Origin: Siderastrea siderea
Lineage: Eukaryota; Cnidaria; Anthozoa; Scleractinia; Rhizangiidae
Length of the DNA: 64,000 nucleotides
Assembly: GCA_964030785.1 (NCBI GenBank)
Contig: OZ034968.1
Span: 47,420,730-47,484,729 of the forward strand
Direction of reading: 5' to 3'
Every line of letters starts with the position of its first letter. Position 1 is the stretch's first letter. The notes beneath the pieces were generated by a model. It saw nothing but the letters and a program-made list of their open reading frames with translations, had not been told where the DNA came from and did not search any database. The position numbers and the translations under genes were made by a program. Of the stretch, positions 1 to 12,104 are shown piece after piece.

Positions 1-2565
1 TGTCGCTGAAATAGTCATACAGGATGGGCTGATCAGCCTTGAGTTCCTCTTTTTGTTTCTTACTTCCCTTCAAAAATGTCAAGAGGTGAGGCCTTCTTTC
101 CTGGTATTTCTTGGCTAGGTCATCCTGGTTTCCTTTCATTAGAACTATAGTAGATTCGCCACAAGGAGCACCATCACATTTACTAATGTAGACATCAGCT
201 GCTGATGTTAAGTTCTTCTCAAGCGTTTCATAATCAATTCCTCCATCTTGAGGATTAAAGTTTGACCCTTGTAGTGTGGATGGAATAAACAAATTGGAAT
301 GAGATATTGCTAAACACCCATTTTGCATCTCCACACGGTTCAAGTAGGAACTTCCACTACATCTTCTTGTTACTAATGTGCACACTTTTTTCTTCTCTAA
401 GTGGCGTTCTGTCCATAGAAATTGCACTTCATCATGTCCTGGGTTTTCGTCAGATGCACCATCCACCCTGATGCAGTCAATCTTCTTTTGAGCAATTTGC
501 TCCTTAAAGTCTCCATGATTTTCCAACATCGCCAGATCAGCAGCATGTTGAGAAGCATTTTTGGGAAATACCATGTGAGGTTTTACTACGCCTGCTGTAG
601 CTTGGCATGTTGTCTTTGCGGGAAGGATCATATATGATGTTGTCTGGAGTACTGACGCATATTTATTTACGTAATCTGTTCTTGTCGTTTTCTCTGGGTT
701 TGAGGTACTTGAAACTGCTTTGTGTTGTTTGTGTGTGTAAGTTGTATCAAGCCTGAATCCAGACTGGTCATCTCTATTGATGATTGACTTGTCCCTGCCA
801 TCTTCTAACTGAATTTTATCAAGGCCACGATAAAAAGCTGCACTCCAGTGGCAGTCTGGATTAAGTCGAACATTAAAGGATTTTCTTGCTCGCCTGGATG
901 TAACTTGTGCAGCTCCCCAATAACGCTTGGCAGATGCTCTTCGTTTGTTCCTTGCAACTGATAATTGCACTACAGCTCTGTAACTAAACTTTGTTCCATA
1001 TTTCTTTTCCAGATGCTCCTTAATTCGGCTGTAAGTCACTCTTCTACCAGACTTAATATTACCATCAAAAGTTGCTACTCCGGTTCTGCGCCATGCATCA
1101 GCTCCTACACGATTTTCGTGAACAAACTCCTCGATATCCTTCCCCAAGTTTGGATATTTCTTTAACAGCTTTGAGGCCCGCTTAGGTATTTTCCTCTTCA
1201 GCAACGACCTTGTTGCAACTTCTTTAAGATAGCGCCTTCTGGCTCTTTTCTTGAAATTTCTTCTCTGTTGAGCTACTACTTCTCTCATCTTTTCACCATT
1301 TAGATCGTGAGCTTTCAAGTTAATCCACTGTTCAGGGTCATCACTCTCCGAATCTGACTGAATGTCCTCTTGAGCAGTCCTTTCTCGTTCAAGTAGCAAG
1401 TACGCCTGCCTCGACTGTTCAATCAACTTTTCTTCCTCGGGAGTAACATCATTTGGACCTACAGAGAGCCAATTAGCGAAGTCCATTAATGCTTGATTGA
1501 TCACTTCTTCAGAATAAGCATGAAGTAAATCTTCCAGTTCTCCCACAAGGGAAATCCAATTCAGTCTGTTCTCTCTAAGGATCAACAGTAAATGCTCGTG
1601 ACTGGGTACAGGATTGCAAGTGGTTGTAGGATTCTTGCTAAACGCATCAGGATCGATATGCCGAATTTCTCCTGAAACTTGCCTCTCACCGTCTTTAGTG
1701 CTCCTGCTAAGGTTTTCTTTGGCACCTGTTAAACACTCACTGTTGTCAGAAGTTGCATCATTATCTGAAAGGTCATCCACACTCTCTTCACCATCACTCG
1801 AGCTGTCACTACTTTCACCACTGTCACTGACCACAAAGCCAAGCTTTTCCAATGCAACAGACTTCTCTATTGATGCAATTTTTGTCACAGCTTCACGAAT
1901 TTCTTGGGCCTCATCTAGTGCCTGGGTTACTTCCTTTTGTAGCATCGCCAAGTCTGACACTCCAAACAAATTCTTGGCTGATGTAGATGACAACTGTGAA
2001 CTGGTACAAACAGCATACTTGATTAGACGCCTGTCTTTCTCAGAACTTGCGAGTTCACAAAGCATCTGTAACATGTCTTTATCAATGACAACTTCCTTTT
2101 TCGCATCTTTGTTTTGCAACCCATTTATTAACACTTGAAGTTTTGAATAATCCAAACAACTGTTAAGTTCACACACGTACAATTTGTGTCCACCATTCAT
2201 GCTTCGAGGGAATACTGCGACAGGAAGCTGCATCATTCTTGAGACTGCTTTGTCACTTTTAAACTTTGATGGATTGCATCCGAAAAGTTTACAAAACAAG
2301 TCCTTCAAAGGGAGAAAACCATGTTGGAGTATGTCAGCAGCTACCATGATTAGTTTTTTGCAATCACATTTCTCCTTATGACGATGTCTGCAAAATTCTT
2401 GTCTTGCAACAATAAGTTCATTTAATGTCATGTCCTCCAATTTGCTCCTATAGACTCCATTCACTTTCTTTACTGAAGCAAGATTTTTTCCATGATGTTT
2501 AAGGTACTTGCACAAAAGATGCTCATTTTCATTTTCCCCCACAGGTGATTCACTGTCTAAAGATC
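1..2565 (-). CDS. Uncharacterised RNase H/transposase-like protein, 3' part of frame, runs off left edge
   Basis: A single minus-strand reading frame is open from about 2610 to base 1 with no stop, so over 840 codons are visible and the C-terminus lies outside the window. The first half has a Ser/Asp/Glu-rich stretch (around 1750-1830) and a basic region (around 1190-1260). The distal part holds spaced acidic residues in settings like those of RNase H-fold nucleases, such as NRDDQSGF (near 780) and RVDGASDEN followed by WTERH (near 410-460). I recognise the general look of a large repeated marine-invertebrate family but cannot assign a named superfamily. A CCCCCCACAG acceptor-like tract at 2566-2575 could join it to the coiled-coil exon upstream; otherwise the two frames are separated by a frameshift. 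Host gene versus domesticated or mobile transposase is not resolved. Confidence 0.6.
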
Positions 2566-3660
2566 CTGTGGGGGGTCTTGAAAATCCAATGACTTGGCTT
2601 GAATGACTTCAGTTGCCTTCTTCAAGGCAGGCCCTTGTGGATCACAGTTATTGATCATCAAGCCTTCTTCAATTTCCTGCTTTGCATTCTGTGAGATACT
2701 TGCAGCACTTGTGGTTGGAAGCCTTTGGGAATTAGTGTCTTGACCTTTTCCTTGAAGCCTCTCATCTTCCTCTATGGCATTTTGCAGAGTACTTGCACTA
2801 CTTGCAGCTGGCATCCTTTGAGCAACAGTGTGTTCACTGTCACCTTGCCACACGGTACCCTGTGAAGTGTTTTCACTGTCTAGCATTTGTTGAGGGACCT
2901 CAAGTTGATCCAGTTCTTGGCGTATCGCACTTTCCTGTACTTCTTGCTGCGTTGAACTTCCCTTAATTGTGGATTGCTTTGAGCCAATTTTTATTTCAGA
3001 CTGTGAAGAACTTGTACCAGCTGACAACAGGTCAGTTATAGTTGCTTGCTCCTTTGGGATTTTCTTCTTTAGCTGTTCCCTTTTATTTCTTTTTGCTTCT
3101 GCTGAGTCTCTGCGGTACTTCTGAGAACGTGCTTCTGACTTTTGAAGTTTAGCCAGAATTTGTTGATTTTCACGCATACTTTTTTGATGGCGAGAAATTT
3201 GTTCATTAATTTCTGCAGCCCTGCCAAACTTTGACATACTAGCACATTTCTGTTTTTCCTTTTCCAGCAACATTATATTGTCTTTGTCAGTTGCAATGTC
3301 ACTTTGCACCTCTTCAATCCTACGTTCTCTCACCTCACTCGACAGCTTAACTCGTTTTGCTTCCTGAACTTCTTGGTCATCAACTGCTCCCTGACCAAAG
3401 ACTTTAGATCTGGAATGTCTCTTTTTATACTGGAAGCCTTCTTGATCAATTTTCTGTTTTGCCTTATCAAAAAGCTCATTCCTTCTTTTTACCAAGGAGG
3501 CATCTTCTTTGCATAGGGCGAAAGCAGCCTTGTTAATTTCCATTTGATAATGAGTCAGAGGTTTATCTGAATTCTTCCCAAAAATTTTACTGTCTTCCTC
3601 CAGTACACTGAGTGGCACTTTACTCACACAGGAAACAGTTGATTGTTCGGCACTGATTTC
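2557..3660 (-). CDS. Coiled-coil, Gln/Ser-rich exon of the same minus-strand gene
   Basis: This frame is open from an acceptor-like site (CTTTTTCCAAG, exon from 3660) to a TAG at 2557-2559. There is no good ATG at its start, consistent with an internal exon. It encodes about 367 residues: a short conserved-looking head, a Lys/Glu-rich coiled coil (about 3050-3370), then a low-complexity Ser/Gln/Thr tail that contains a repeated SASxxQNA motif. Its start phase is 0, the phase left by the upstream exons ending at 5003. The stop overlaps the following frame, so either an intron or a one-base shift separates it from the RNase H-like part. Function unknown; the coiled coil suggests self-association. 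Confidence 0.55.
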   Translation of the reverse strand, partial: EISAEQSTVSCVSKVPLSVLEEDSKIFGKNSDKPLTHYQMEINKAAFALCKEDASLVKRRNELFDKAKQKIDQEGFQYKKRHSRSKVFGQGAVDDQEVQEAKRVKLSSEVRERRIEEVQSDIATDKDNIMLLEKEKQKCASMSKFGRAAEINEQISRHQKSMRENQQILAKLQKSEARSQKYRRDSAEAKRNKREQLKKKIPKEQATITDLLSAGTSSSQSEIKIGSKQSTIKGSSTQQEVQESAIRQELDQLEVPQQMLDSENTSQGTVWQGDSEHTVAQRMPAASSASTLQNAIEEDERLQGKGQDTNSQRLPTTSAASISQNAKQEIEEGLMINNCDPQGPALKKATEVIQAKSLDFQDPPQDL

Positions 3661-3858
3661 CTTGGAAAAAGTAATTAAACTATGTTTGTTTGGTTATAAA
3701 CAAAGTTCAAGACTAACAGTACCCAACTAGGCAAAGACCAGAAAAATAAATTCAAATTTGGCCACAAATAGTCTGCTTGACAGTGATTATAACTGGGCAC
3801 AGTTATAATGCAAAGAAAGGAAAGCTGAACCAATAAAATTTATTATAAATGGTAGGTA

Positions 3859-4730
3859 CCAGACATAACTAATCGATGACATCAGTTAATGACATCAATG
3901 AAATCACTAAATAATCAAAGGTAATCAATGTGTAAGCAGTTGATTAGTCATTGATTATTGCTGATGATCAATGAGTAATCAATGACTAAATAATAGGCCA
4001 CAAGACTTTTGGTTATCGATTACTCATTGATTGCATTGTTTAGTCATTGATTTCATTCATTACTTATCGATAGTGTACAGAGTATAATAGTCGATGAGTA
4101 ACAGATGGGTCATCAATGAGTAATCAATAACATCAATAGGTAATTAATTACATCAGTGAGTAATCAATGTCATCGATGAATAACCGATAGGCCACATTAC
4201 TTATTGATCATTGCCAATAATCAGGGTCTGGAAGGGTGTTCTCGGGATCCGGGATTTGACCAAAATACGGTGCGGGATTCGGGAAAACGCAAAATATCTT
4301 GACGGGATTCGGGATTTGACTGCTACCAGGGAAGCGGGATTCGCCAAAATTTGGGCACGGGATGCGGATTTTTTGGCTTGTCTGTCGGGAATTCGGGAAA
4401 GCGTCACGACCCAAGTAAACATTCCAGCGGCAAAAGCGAATCAACCAGGCGAACGAAAAATATCAATCAAAAGGGCCAATCTACATCTTAAATTTATTAG
4501 CTTTTACAGAAATTAGTCTTTTTTAACGTATTTTTGGGAAGTAAGAAACGGTATTCGGGATGGCGATGAAAAAAGGGCGGGATGCGGGATTCTCCTCAAA
4601 AGGGAGCGGGAATGCGGGATCAGGACCCCCCCTTCCAGACCCTGAATAATCAATGACTAATCAAATGATTACCCATCGATTATTCATAGATTATCAATTG
4701 ATGACATGGTCATTGAATAGTTATGTCTGG
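3859..4730. mobile_element. Outer MITE with 6-bp target duplication, hosting a second MITE
   Basis: The ends are inverted copies of CCAGACATAACTA (3859-3871 and 4718-4730), flanked by the direct duplication TAGGTA (3853-3858 and 4731-4736). The body is an AT-rich array of short variants of ATCAATGAGTAATCAATGAC on both sides of the inner insertion. Without the insertion and its duplication it would be about 443 bp. There is no coding capacity. It lies in the inferred intron between exons ending at 5003 and starting at 3660. Confidence 0.75.
4222..4644. mobile_element. Inner MITE nested in the outer one, GGGATTCGG-repeat body
   Basis: The terminal inverted repeats are CAGGGTCTGGAAGGG (4222-4236) and its complement ending at 4644. 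AATAAT flanks both sides (4216-4221, 4645-4650), consistent with a 6-bp duplication, although the surrounding repeats make this less decisive. The interior is an irregular array of CGGGATTCGGGA-like units on both flanks of a short unique core. No protein is encoded. Confidence 0.7.
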
Positions 4731-5002
4731 TAGGTATCTCAAGACTAAATTTATTCTATCGCCAGTTTCCGGTCTTAGCATTCTTGAAGGAACAGTATTT
4801 TGACTTGCAAAAGAAAAACTGCCAAAAATCAACAAAAATGATATCACAGATATGAAGAGTTAAATCAGCTAGCGATTTATTAACATCTGACATGTAACTT
4901 ACTGGTAGTGCAATTATGTGAGCCCTGATAAAGATGTACCTGCCAATACTCAATTATTTTAACTATTATCTTATCAGTAAGGAAGTAAGATTCTATTGAT
5001 AC

Positions 5003-5571
5003 CTTTGAACTTGCTCCAATTTCTATGCGCCCATTATTTAAAACGAGTGTTGCTTGGTAGCTGTTTACACAATTAGGATTTCCTGTAGACAAACCAAAAC
5101 ACCATCATTCAGCGAATTAAGTCTTTTCACACTAGAGGAGTAAATTTAATACATAAAAAAACACCTTTTCACAAAGTGGAGATAACAGTGGAGATAACTT
5201 GGCATTTTTACAAGGGTATAAATTTAGTACCTGTTCTACTGTTGTTTTTTACAGTACCCCCTGTCACATTCATTGTGTTACTTTGGGTTGATTGCTAGAA
5301 GATAAAAGACAAAAATAGCAATTAAAAATAGAAATAGTTATCAATCAAAATTTATAGTCATGCTGTAACAGGAAAATTTTTCCAGCAAAAGGGGGTTGAC
5401 AGGTTTACATGACTCCTACGTTAACGTTTGTGGCGTTAGTTCATTTACCATTTTATATTTATTGTCCTCCGACTTATTTCCTTCTAATTAATTAGTTTCT
5501 CACAGGAACAATATACTGTTTTATTTTTAGGCTTTTTCCTTATATAGAGCCATAGCATTATGTACTCTTGA

Positions 5572-5638
<67 letters not shown>

Positions 5639-6274
5639 GCTCAAAAGGTTCAAAGAAGTCACACAATCTTTTATCATGAATTGTTTTCTGACAATATTAA
5701 GCGGTAAACTCTTCGAATTAGCTCATATAAACAAGAAGGCAGGGTTTAAGAGTGCCATACCTTTTCCATTGTGTTTGAGTTTAATTCTTTGCATACCAAA
5801 AATAATTTATCACGGTCATGAACTTCGTCCAACGAATCAATATCAACTTTCTCCATCCAAATGTCATCAAACCGTTGGACAAACACTTGTGATTCCTTTG
5901 CGACCTCAAATAACACTCGTGCTTCACAAACCAGTTCGTCTAGTGTGGAACACTTCACCACATATCGCTTCTTATGCTCCTGGTAGTGAAAAAGGACCTA
6001 GGAACAGAATAAACACATTATGTAAACATATTGAAGGTTACATATTAAACATTCTGTATGCTCATTCAAGTAAAAAATATGAATTATTCAAACGGCAAAT
6101 GACTTTATAAATATTTATAAATATTTAACACCTTACGATCAAAATATCGGCACAAAAAGAATCGTAGCTTTCTTCCGAAAAATATTTTCGCTATGTAAGC
6201 GAAGGATGGGCAGCTAAAGTGGACAGATTTACAAGAGGAATGTGAAATTTACTTACCGTCCTTTCCGTCGCCAT
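5003..6274 (-). CDS. 5' exons of the minus-strand gene, ubiquitin-fold (PB1-like) N-terminus
   Basis: Four exons can be read with canonical splice signals: 6257-6274 (ATG start, donor GTAAGT), 5761-5979 (acceptor TTTTTCACTACCAG, donor GTATGG), 5231-5294 (acceptor TTTATCTTCTAG, donor GTACTA) and 5003-5082 (acceptor TTTGTCTACAG, donor GTATCA). Lengths of 18, 219, 64 and 80 nt keep one frame and end in phase 0, matching the exon at 3660. The second exon encodes about 73 residues with the alternating hydrophobic pattern of a beta-grasp domain (FDDIWMEKVD, then DRDKLFLVCK), resembling PB1 or CIDE-N folds. A CpG-rich stretch lies just upstream. Splicing is inferred from signals alone. Confidence 0.55.
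5571..5636. repeat. (AAT)n microsatellite
   Basis: About 21 uninterrupted AAT units on the plus strand, in an intron of the minus-strand gene. Confidence 0.95.
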
Positions 6275-8453
6275 GTTGGAAAGTATTCACGAACATACCC
6301 AGTCCTTTCGCAGACGGGAACGGCACACGTTCACTCGTTTCCAGGTCCATCTTCAATATGGCAGCGGCGTTGCAAATCCCGCAGGTCTTTCCCCGGGTAT
6401 CCTGCCACGAAAGTGCAAAAGCAACCCAATTCCCCCATCCCGGGCTTAAAGTTAACAAATCCCGCCCCATGCCCGCGTATGTCCCCGGGGCCACCCCCCC
6501 GGGATGGCCGCTGATAAGTGCATAATTAAAACACAAAAACGAACTGCTGAAAATACTTTGACCTACACATAAATAGAGAAAACCTGTGACAGTTCCCCTT
6601 TAACAAATAAAAAAAATTGCAGAGATTTTGTGTGCTGCATGACAGAAAGGGGTCCACATAGACTAAAACCTGACTTATTCGAACTCCCAAGGGAAATGAA
6701 AAGTTAGTCAAGTTAGCAGAGGTTGAAATAGGCAATTTATAGTAAAAGAATAAAAATCACTTCAAGGGAAATCGGTTTGAGGTCGAATTAGCGGGGTTTG
6801 AGTTAAAACCGAGTTCGAATTAGTGAGGTTCTACTGTACTACATGTAAGTACTTGAGGCCTCACAACACACTGGTCCTAGGCCATTCCACGAGTGGTGAA
6901 AAAAATTAATATTTTTCAATCCAGTGACTAGAGAATGAAATTTAAGCCATTCAACAGTACAAACATCCTTCTGTTCAAACTTGTATGTTTGGTTAAAACT
7001 GTTGCCATGGTGACTCTCCACAGAGGGCTCTTGCATTTTGACATCTAAGAAGGTAGATGAGACTGGTGACAAAAGCTGAAACTTCCTGTTGAATGTATCA
7101 AGAGACCAGGAAAAAATCCAGATTATGAGTGCTAATATTCTAGCAGCCTTTAGTCCCAGTTTTCACTGGAGAATGAAAATTCCAGCTTTGGACTACTGCT
7201 ACCAGATTTTTAACTTGTTAACAATTGCAATGGCATCTGTTGGTAATGGTAATCTGTCAGTTATATTACCTCTGCTGCTCTAATAGTTTGTTAACAGCTC
7301 CATTTTAGTCTTTCTTATTTTACTTTAATTAACTTCTTTATTTAGAAAAACAGGATGTAAGGTGTGCAAAAGAAATAATGATTAGTTTCTGCTCTGGAGG
7401 GGAAATTTGGTTGCTAAGGGGAATGTTGCTACAGGGAAGAAACGTGTCTGAGGAATATTAATTTTAACTTAAATGGCTGGCAAAAGAGATCATTTTCTAT
7501 CACAATTTTACAGCCTTTTCTTATCTCACATCTGCATGTGCACCGTGATGGTACATTTACACATTCAATGCCTTCGCAATACTATGGAAAGACCCTTGTC
7601 TAGCTTAGATTAGGGACTCACCATGCAGTTTTAGATAAGACTTAATGTCTAAATTTTTTGGCAGGCTGACACAGCCTGCATGAGGAACATTGGCTGGCAC
7701 CCATTCTGAGCTGTTTTCCATTGGTCTTTCAGGTGAGAATGACAGAGAACTTCCTGCTCAATGAAAATCCTTGTATTAGCTTAGATTTCTTGTCAGACTG
7801 AAGGCAACTAAACATGTTCTTGCTGTTGTTAAATGTCACTATTCTCACAAGTGAAGCCCTTTCAGGTGTTTTTAACGTTAAAAGGGTATCACCCTCCGAT
7901 AATTATGGACAGACATTTTTACATTTGATTTTGTTTCATGGGATTGGGTTGAAGGTTGGCAGCCTTGGGAAGGGCAGGGGTAGGCATATTTACTGGGCAG
8001 AGAGATATATCACCACGATGAACCTACTCATGGCTCCTATTGGTTGAGATATGGTTTAAATTCTGGGAGCCACTCAAAGGAATAGTGACAATTCATTATC
8101 TGGTCAATCTTAGGGACTTTCAGAAATTAGCAGGGGGGAGGGGAGTGTAAATAGGTCCCTGAAAAGGGAGAGTCATGAAAAAATAGGCAGTGAAAGAGCT
8201 AGGAGGGTCACATGAATTTACAGTGATGTGATCATAACAGGCATTGTGATGTAATGTTATAGTATGACAGGAATAGCAAATTAATATACAAAAGATCATC
8301 ATCATCATCATGATAATTCTCACTCGTAGTAAAGGGCAGATTTTGGTAAACAGTCATTTGTCAATGGCAGTACAGATGCATGGTAATTGTTTCTTTGTTA
8401 TACCACTTCTTCCTTCATAATGGAGTTGTGAGTTTGCCAATGGACTATACCAT
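6275..8453. other. Noncoding stretch with no recognised gene
   Basis: The first 250 bp are CpG- and CCCGG-rich and lie just upstream of the minus-strand gene's start, so they are the likely promoter area. At 6770-6837 an AATTAGCGGGGTTTGAG / AATTAGTGAGGTTCTACTG tail resembles the end of a Tigger-type MITE. The rest has only short chance frames with no family resemblance. Confidence 0.5.
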
Positions 8454-8647
8454 CTTAGCATAACCCACTGACGGTCTATTAGTTAATCCCGCAATCTGAT
8501 TATCTACACAGGTGCTGTCTACTGATCAATAGACGGCTCTAAGAGCGGTCGCTCAGATTTTCACTGAATTTTATCAACCAAAAGCTTCAATAAATCAATT
8601 CTAGCGATATTCTGTGTTTAATAGACCGGTCAGTGGGTTATGCTAAG
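8454..8647. mobile_element. Small inverted-repeat element (MITE)
   Basis: CTTAGCATAACCCACTGAC at 8454 is repeated inverted at the 8647 end; arms are about 27 bp with one or two mismatches around a 140-bp core. No clear target duplication and no coding capacity. Confidence 0.65.
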
Positions 8648-8648
8648 G

Positions 8649-8755
8649 CAATTAGACAGCTCACTCTCGGTTTCTATCCACTTTGATAGTTGGTTCAGGG
8701 CTTGGCCCCTTGCCAACTATCAGCCGATAGAAACCTCGAGCTCACCATCTAATTG
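8649..8755. repeat. 107-bp foldback repeat
   Basis: Arms beginning CAATTAGA at 8649 and ending TCTAATTG at 8755 pair over about 43 bp with small mismatches. It directly abuts the neighbouring MITE, so the two may be parts of one larger element. Confidence 0.6.
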
Positions 8756-9709
8756 TTAATTAATGCGAAGTGGCTGAAGGTTGTCTACAGAATGGCGACA
8801 TTTTCTTGTTTCTCTGAAGTTTCAGAGGAAGTTTAGAAATATGGTTGGATAATTCAATTCCCAAGAAGACAAAAACACATGAATATTCACCATCGCACAA
8901 GTTTAAAACGTCAAGATTACTGAATGAACTGAAGTTTTATATGACAATTTAGTCCAAGCACGCGATTTGGCTAAAGGGGAAGGTTTAATCTAGTTCACAT
9001 TGTAGAAAAAAGGTTGAAAATTATTGCTTCAAGGAAAATGAGTTAGAGTTCTACTAAAACAATTACATTATTCACTATCGATTTCTATGAAGTGATTGTA
9101 GTTGATTCGGCCAAAATCTTAAGCTCATAATCTTATTGTTAAATATGACTTATGTTGGGGTGCAGTAGTTTCAGTTAGTAACTTACAGTTTGTGGACATT
9201 CTTGTTTTTTTAGTCATCTTGTTTTGTTTCGGTGTCTTTTTTCTTTTATTTGGCGTAAACTCATTTTTTTTTATTTGTTTGGCCTTCTCCAATATTACCA
9301 TCAGGAATCGGTATAATTGCTGACAAGAACAGCTCCTGCTATGGCGTTATTGGAGGTATAATCTGTGCACACGCAGGGTGGGGGGGGGGGGGTCGTGATG
9401 TTTGTGGCCAAGCCCAAGGGGTCAGCAAACTTCATTCCCATCAACAAAGAGGGTACATCATTTCATTGCTCAATTTTAATTCTCAGCTCCTCTCCTCCCC
9501 CTGCTAATTTCGAACAAGTCCCTTAAACATTTTTGTTTTTGTCTCTATAGGTCTCCAAGAAGAGGTTTTCATTGTTTTGTTTTGGTCTTCCGTGTTCATT
9601 GTCCTTGTGGAATAGCCTACCACCCAACATCAGTTAAATGATAATAACAATAATAATCACTAATAAGGGTAGTTAAACATGACACATTATGTATGCATTT
9701 TGTTGGTTC
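8756..9709. other. Noncoding stretch, nothing recognised
   Basis: AT-rich sequence with a G homopolymer near 9380-9392 and no convincing coding frame. Confidence 0.5.
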
Positions 9710-9947
9710 AATAGCGAAGTGCGCGAGTGACGTCATGACTCAGACAAGACCCAGAGAAACAAACCGGAATGGTGGACGATTTTCCTAAAACACTTTCTTA
9801 AACAGCCGGTGTCCGTAAAACATTTCTTTAAAACGAAAACTTCACCTAGATTTTCTCTATTTCTTTTAGAACACGCTCATGTTGTCTGAGCCTCGTGGGT
9901 GGTATAATCACTTGCATTTTATTTTTAAACCCTGTGCGCTTCGCTAT
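9710..9947. mobile_element. Probable MITE with AATAGCGAAG ends
   Basis: AATAGCGAAGTGCGC near 9710 is inverted as GCGCTTCGCTATT ending at about 9947. The interior holds a TGACGTCA-type palindrome and a GGTGGTAT segment. No clean target duplication was found. Confidence 0.5.
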
Positions 9948-10446
9948 TAAAAAATGAATTTTACGAGACAACTCTTGTACAACACGACTTGCTGAAAGGG
10001 AAAATTCTAGATTTTTTGTTTAAATGGTTGGTTGAAGACTGCAATTCCTTAATGCAATTCCTTAATTCCGAGTTCTCCGTTAACAATAGTCAACTGGGCT
10101 GTGCCTTGTTGACTACTCACTCATGGAAAATGCGTTCTCCAACTTTTTTTATTTATTATTATTTTTTTTGAGAAAGAAAGCAACATCCAAAAAAGAAAGC
10201 AACCTGTTTGTGAAATTCCGAGCAACTTCTCAAACAGCCATACGCTTAAGCCCATACTTTTTTTAGTGCATAGGTTTTCTTAGTCCTTTATCACTTGGGA
10301 CAAAAGTTCACCTGTACCAGAATTTTTTTTATTCCATCATCTGATTTTAAAAGCAACATTCAGCACAAAGCTGAGTTTTACATAACAATCGCATAAACGC
10401 ATGTCCGATCTCTGATGCTTTAGTAAATAGTTGCTGCTTCAGTGGG
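9948..10446. other. Noncoding stretch, nothing recognised
   Basis: AT-rich with several T homopolymers; no supported gene or repeat boundary. Confidence 0.5.
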
Positions 10447-10800
10447 TCATGACTGTGCGTGTCTCCACGTTGGGGGCAGTTTCCAATCAAGGCCGTCTCT
10501 GTTTTTAACTTGTAATAGGACGTTCAAATCAAAGTAGTTCTCATCGAAGTGTTTTTGAACTTCTTGCCAATGCATTTCTTGAAGAGTCCTTGTTTCGGTG
10601 ACTTCTTCTGCGCTCGTAGAATGGTTTATTACCATTTTTATGCTGTCGTATTTTCCACAATTATCTTTTCTGGGTTTTCGGAAGCTTAGATTATAACTGA
10701 AGGAAATTTTTCTAAAAGAACTTATACTTAGGGGAGGCTTGGCAGCTGTCCCTAAAACATGACCTTTTAGTTTTAAAAAATTGCTGTAGATCTTGGTCAA
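10447..10800 (-). CDS. Unrecognised open frame, possible terminal exon
   Basis: A 117-residue frame is open. Its second half (after about residue 55) has a non-random composition rich in Glu, Asp, Asn and Trp, ending KLPPTWRHAQS before the stop. No domain is recognised. No partner exon with compatible splice signals was found. It could be a last exon, a relic, or chance. Confidence 0.25.
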   Translation of the reverse strand: MTKIYSNFLKLKGHVLGTAAKPPLSISSFRKISFSYNLSFRKPRKDNCGKYDSIKMVINHSTSAEEVTETRTLQEMHWQEVQKHFDENYFDLNVLLQVKNRDGLDWKLPPTWRHAQS

Positions 10801-10934
10801 ATTCAGGGGTGGCTCCAGATATCTCTTCTCTGGTGCTTTATGTCACATGTAATGTGATTGTTCCGGCTCACATGACCAGATGTGTTCTACAACCTGTGCG
10901 AGGAAAGGAAATTGGTACAACAATAAGCTCAATC

Positions 10935-11446
10935 GGTCAAAACACAACAAGAAACGTATTGTCCCTTTACTGTGTGTGTATTGTGTTTTCCTCATTCTTT
11001 TGTTGGTGCCATAACTAAGTTTAAATATGTTTTGTAAACTAAATTTAATTTAAATTATGTTTTACAGCGATCACGCGTTTTCTGTAGCTGGCCCGAATTG
11101 ATGGAATACTTTACCTCTAGAGATTATGAAGTCAGGAAATATATTAAATAGTTTTAACTAGGCTTTGAAAACGCACCTTTTCAAGCAGACGTATAACTTG
11201 TAGAATATTTATATTTTTAGTTGAGACCTACATATAATTTTTCTTTTTAGTTTTTCCTTCTGTAATCAACTGTAATAGTTTTATAAATCTTATAATTTAG
11301 TAGTTTTATACCTATTGTAATTTAATTAGTTATGTAAAGCGCCTAGGACAAATAGTTCTTTGGCGCTATATAAAATATTTGAATTAAACTAAATTAAATT
11401 TTGTTATTGTGAGTCATGCGTTTGACCAATAAAAACAAATAATAAT
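10935..11446 (+). mobile_element. 5'-truncated retroposon with CR1/L2-like 3' end
   Basis: The segment is flanked by a perfect 13-bp duplication AATAAGCTCAATC (10922-10934 and 11447-11459), the signature of target-primed reverse transcription. Around 11070-11190 the plus strand decodes, with stops, to the SVAGPxxWNTLPL-type motif that ends many LINE ORF2 proteins. The 3' part contains GGCGCTATATAAA, and the tail ends in AAT repeats. The same tail occurs at 51712-51833. It is a dead copy. Confidence 0.7.
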
Positions 11447-11459
11447 AATAAGCTCAATC

Positions 11460-12104
11460 AAGCCAGCCTCATAAAGAGCAATTTCAATGTGTCCCCCTCG
11501 TCTGATTCACAGCCATCCTAAAAGTCCAACAAATAACCCCCTCACCGCCCTCCTTCGTATTCTCCGTATTCAACTGGAATTAGTGTGCAATGGACGCTAA
11601 TGCGGAGGAATATCATTAAAAAAAGCTTCAGGTGCATTGGCTGCAATTGCAAGCTAGTTACAGTTCTATAATGAGAATACGAATATGGTCTATTAAGAAA
11701 CCGAAAAGGGTGGCCGCTTTTGATTCACATTCCTTCCTGCAGCCACGGTCCAATCAGAAGTCACCTTCTAATTGGATTATACGAAAGAATGAAAAATTTG
11801 CTAATAGTGGTCACATTTTGGGCTCCTTGTTTACAATTGACTCAGAACAATCTTCCTGTATGGAGCCCGTACCATTACAGTTTTTACAATAACTGACAGC
11901 ATTCTCGAGCGCTCATTGGTTGCAAGTTTTAGGGGATGAAAGCGCAGACCGTGAAAATTTATAGCGCTATTTCTATCGCTATTCAGTAGCGCCTTGCAAA
12001 ATTGACAACAAGAAAAGATTCTCTTAACAATATCATGGTTAAAAAGATCTGTCGGGAGAAGTTAACATACCTCTGCTTTCAGTCGAGGGCTCAAGTGTTT
12101 TTGA
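11460..12104. other. Noncoding stretch, nothing recognised
   Basis: Short frames only (for example 11632-11892 on the plus strand), with no family resemblance. Confidence 0.4.

Noticed and set aside
1614..2138. A 174-residue plus-strand open frame, Ser/Leu-rich
   Set aside because: It is the antisense of the continuous minus-strand frame, which has the better composition.
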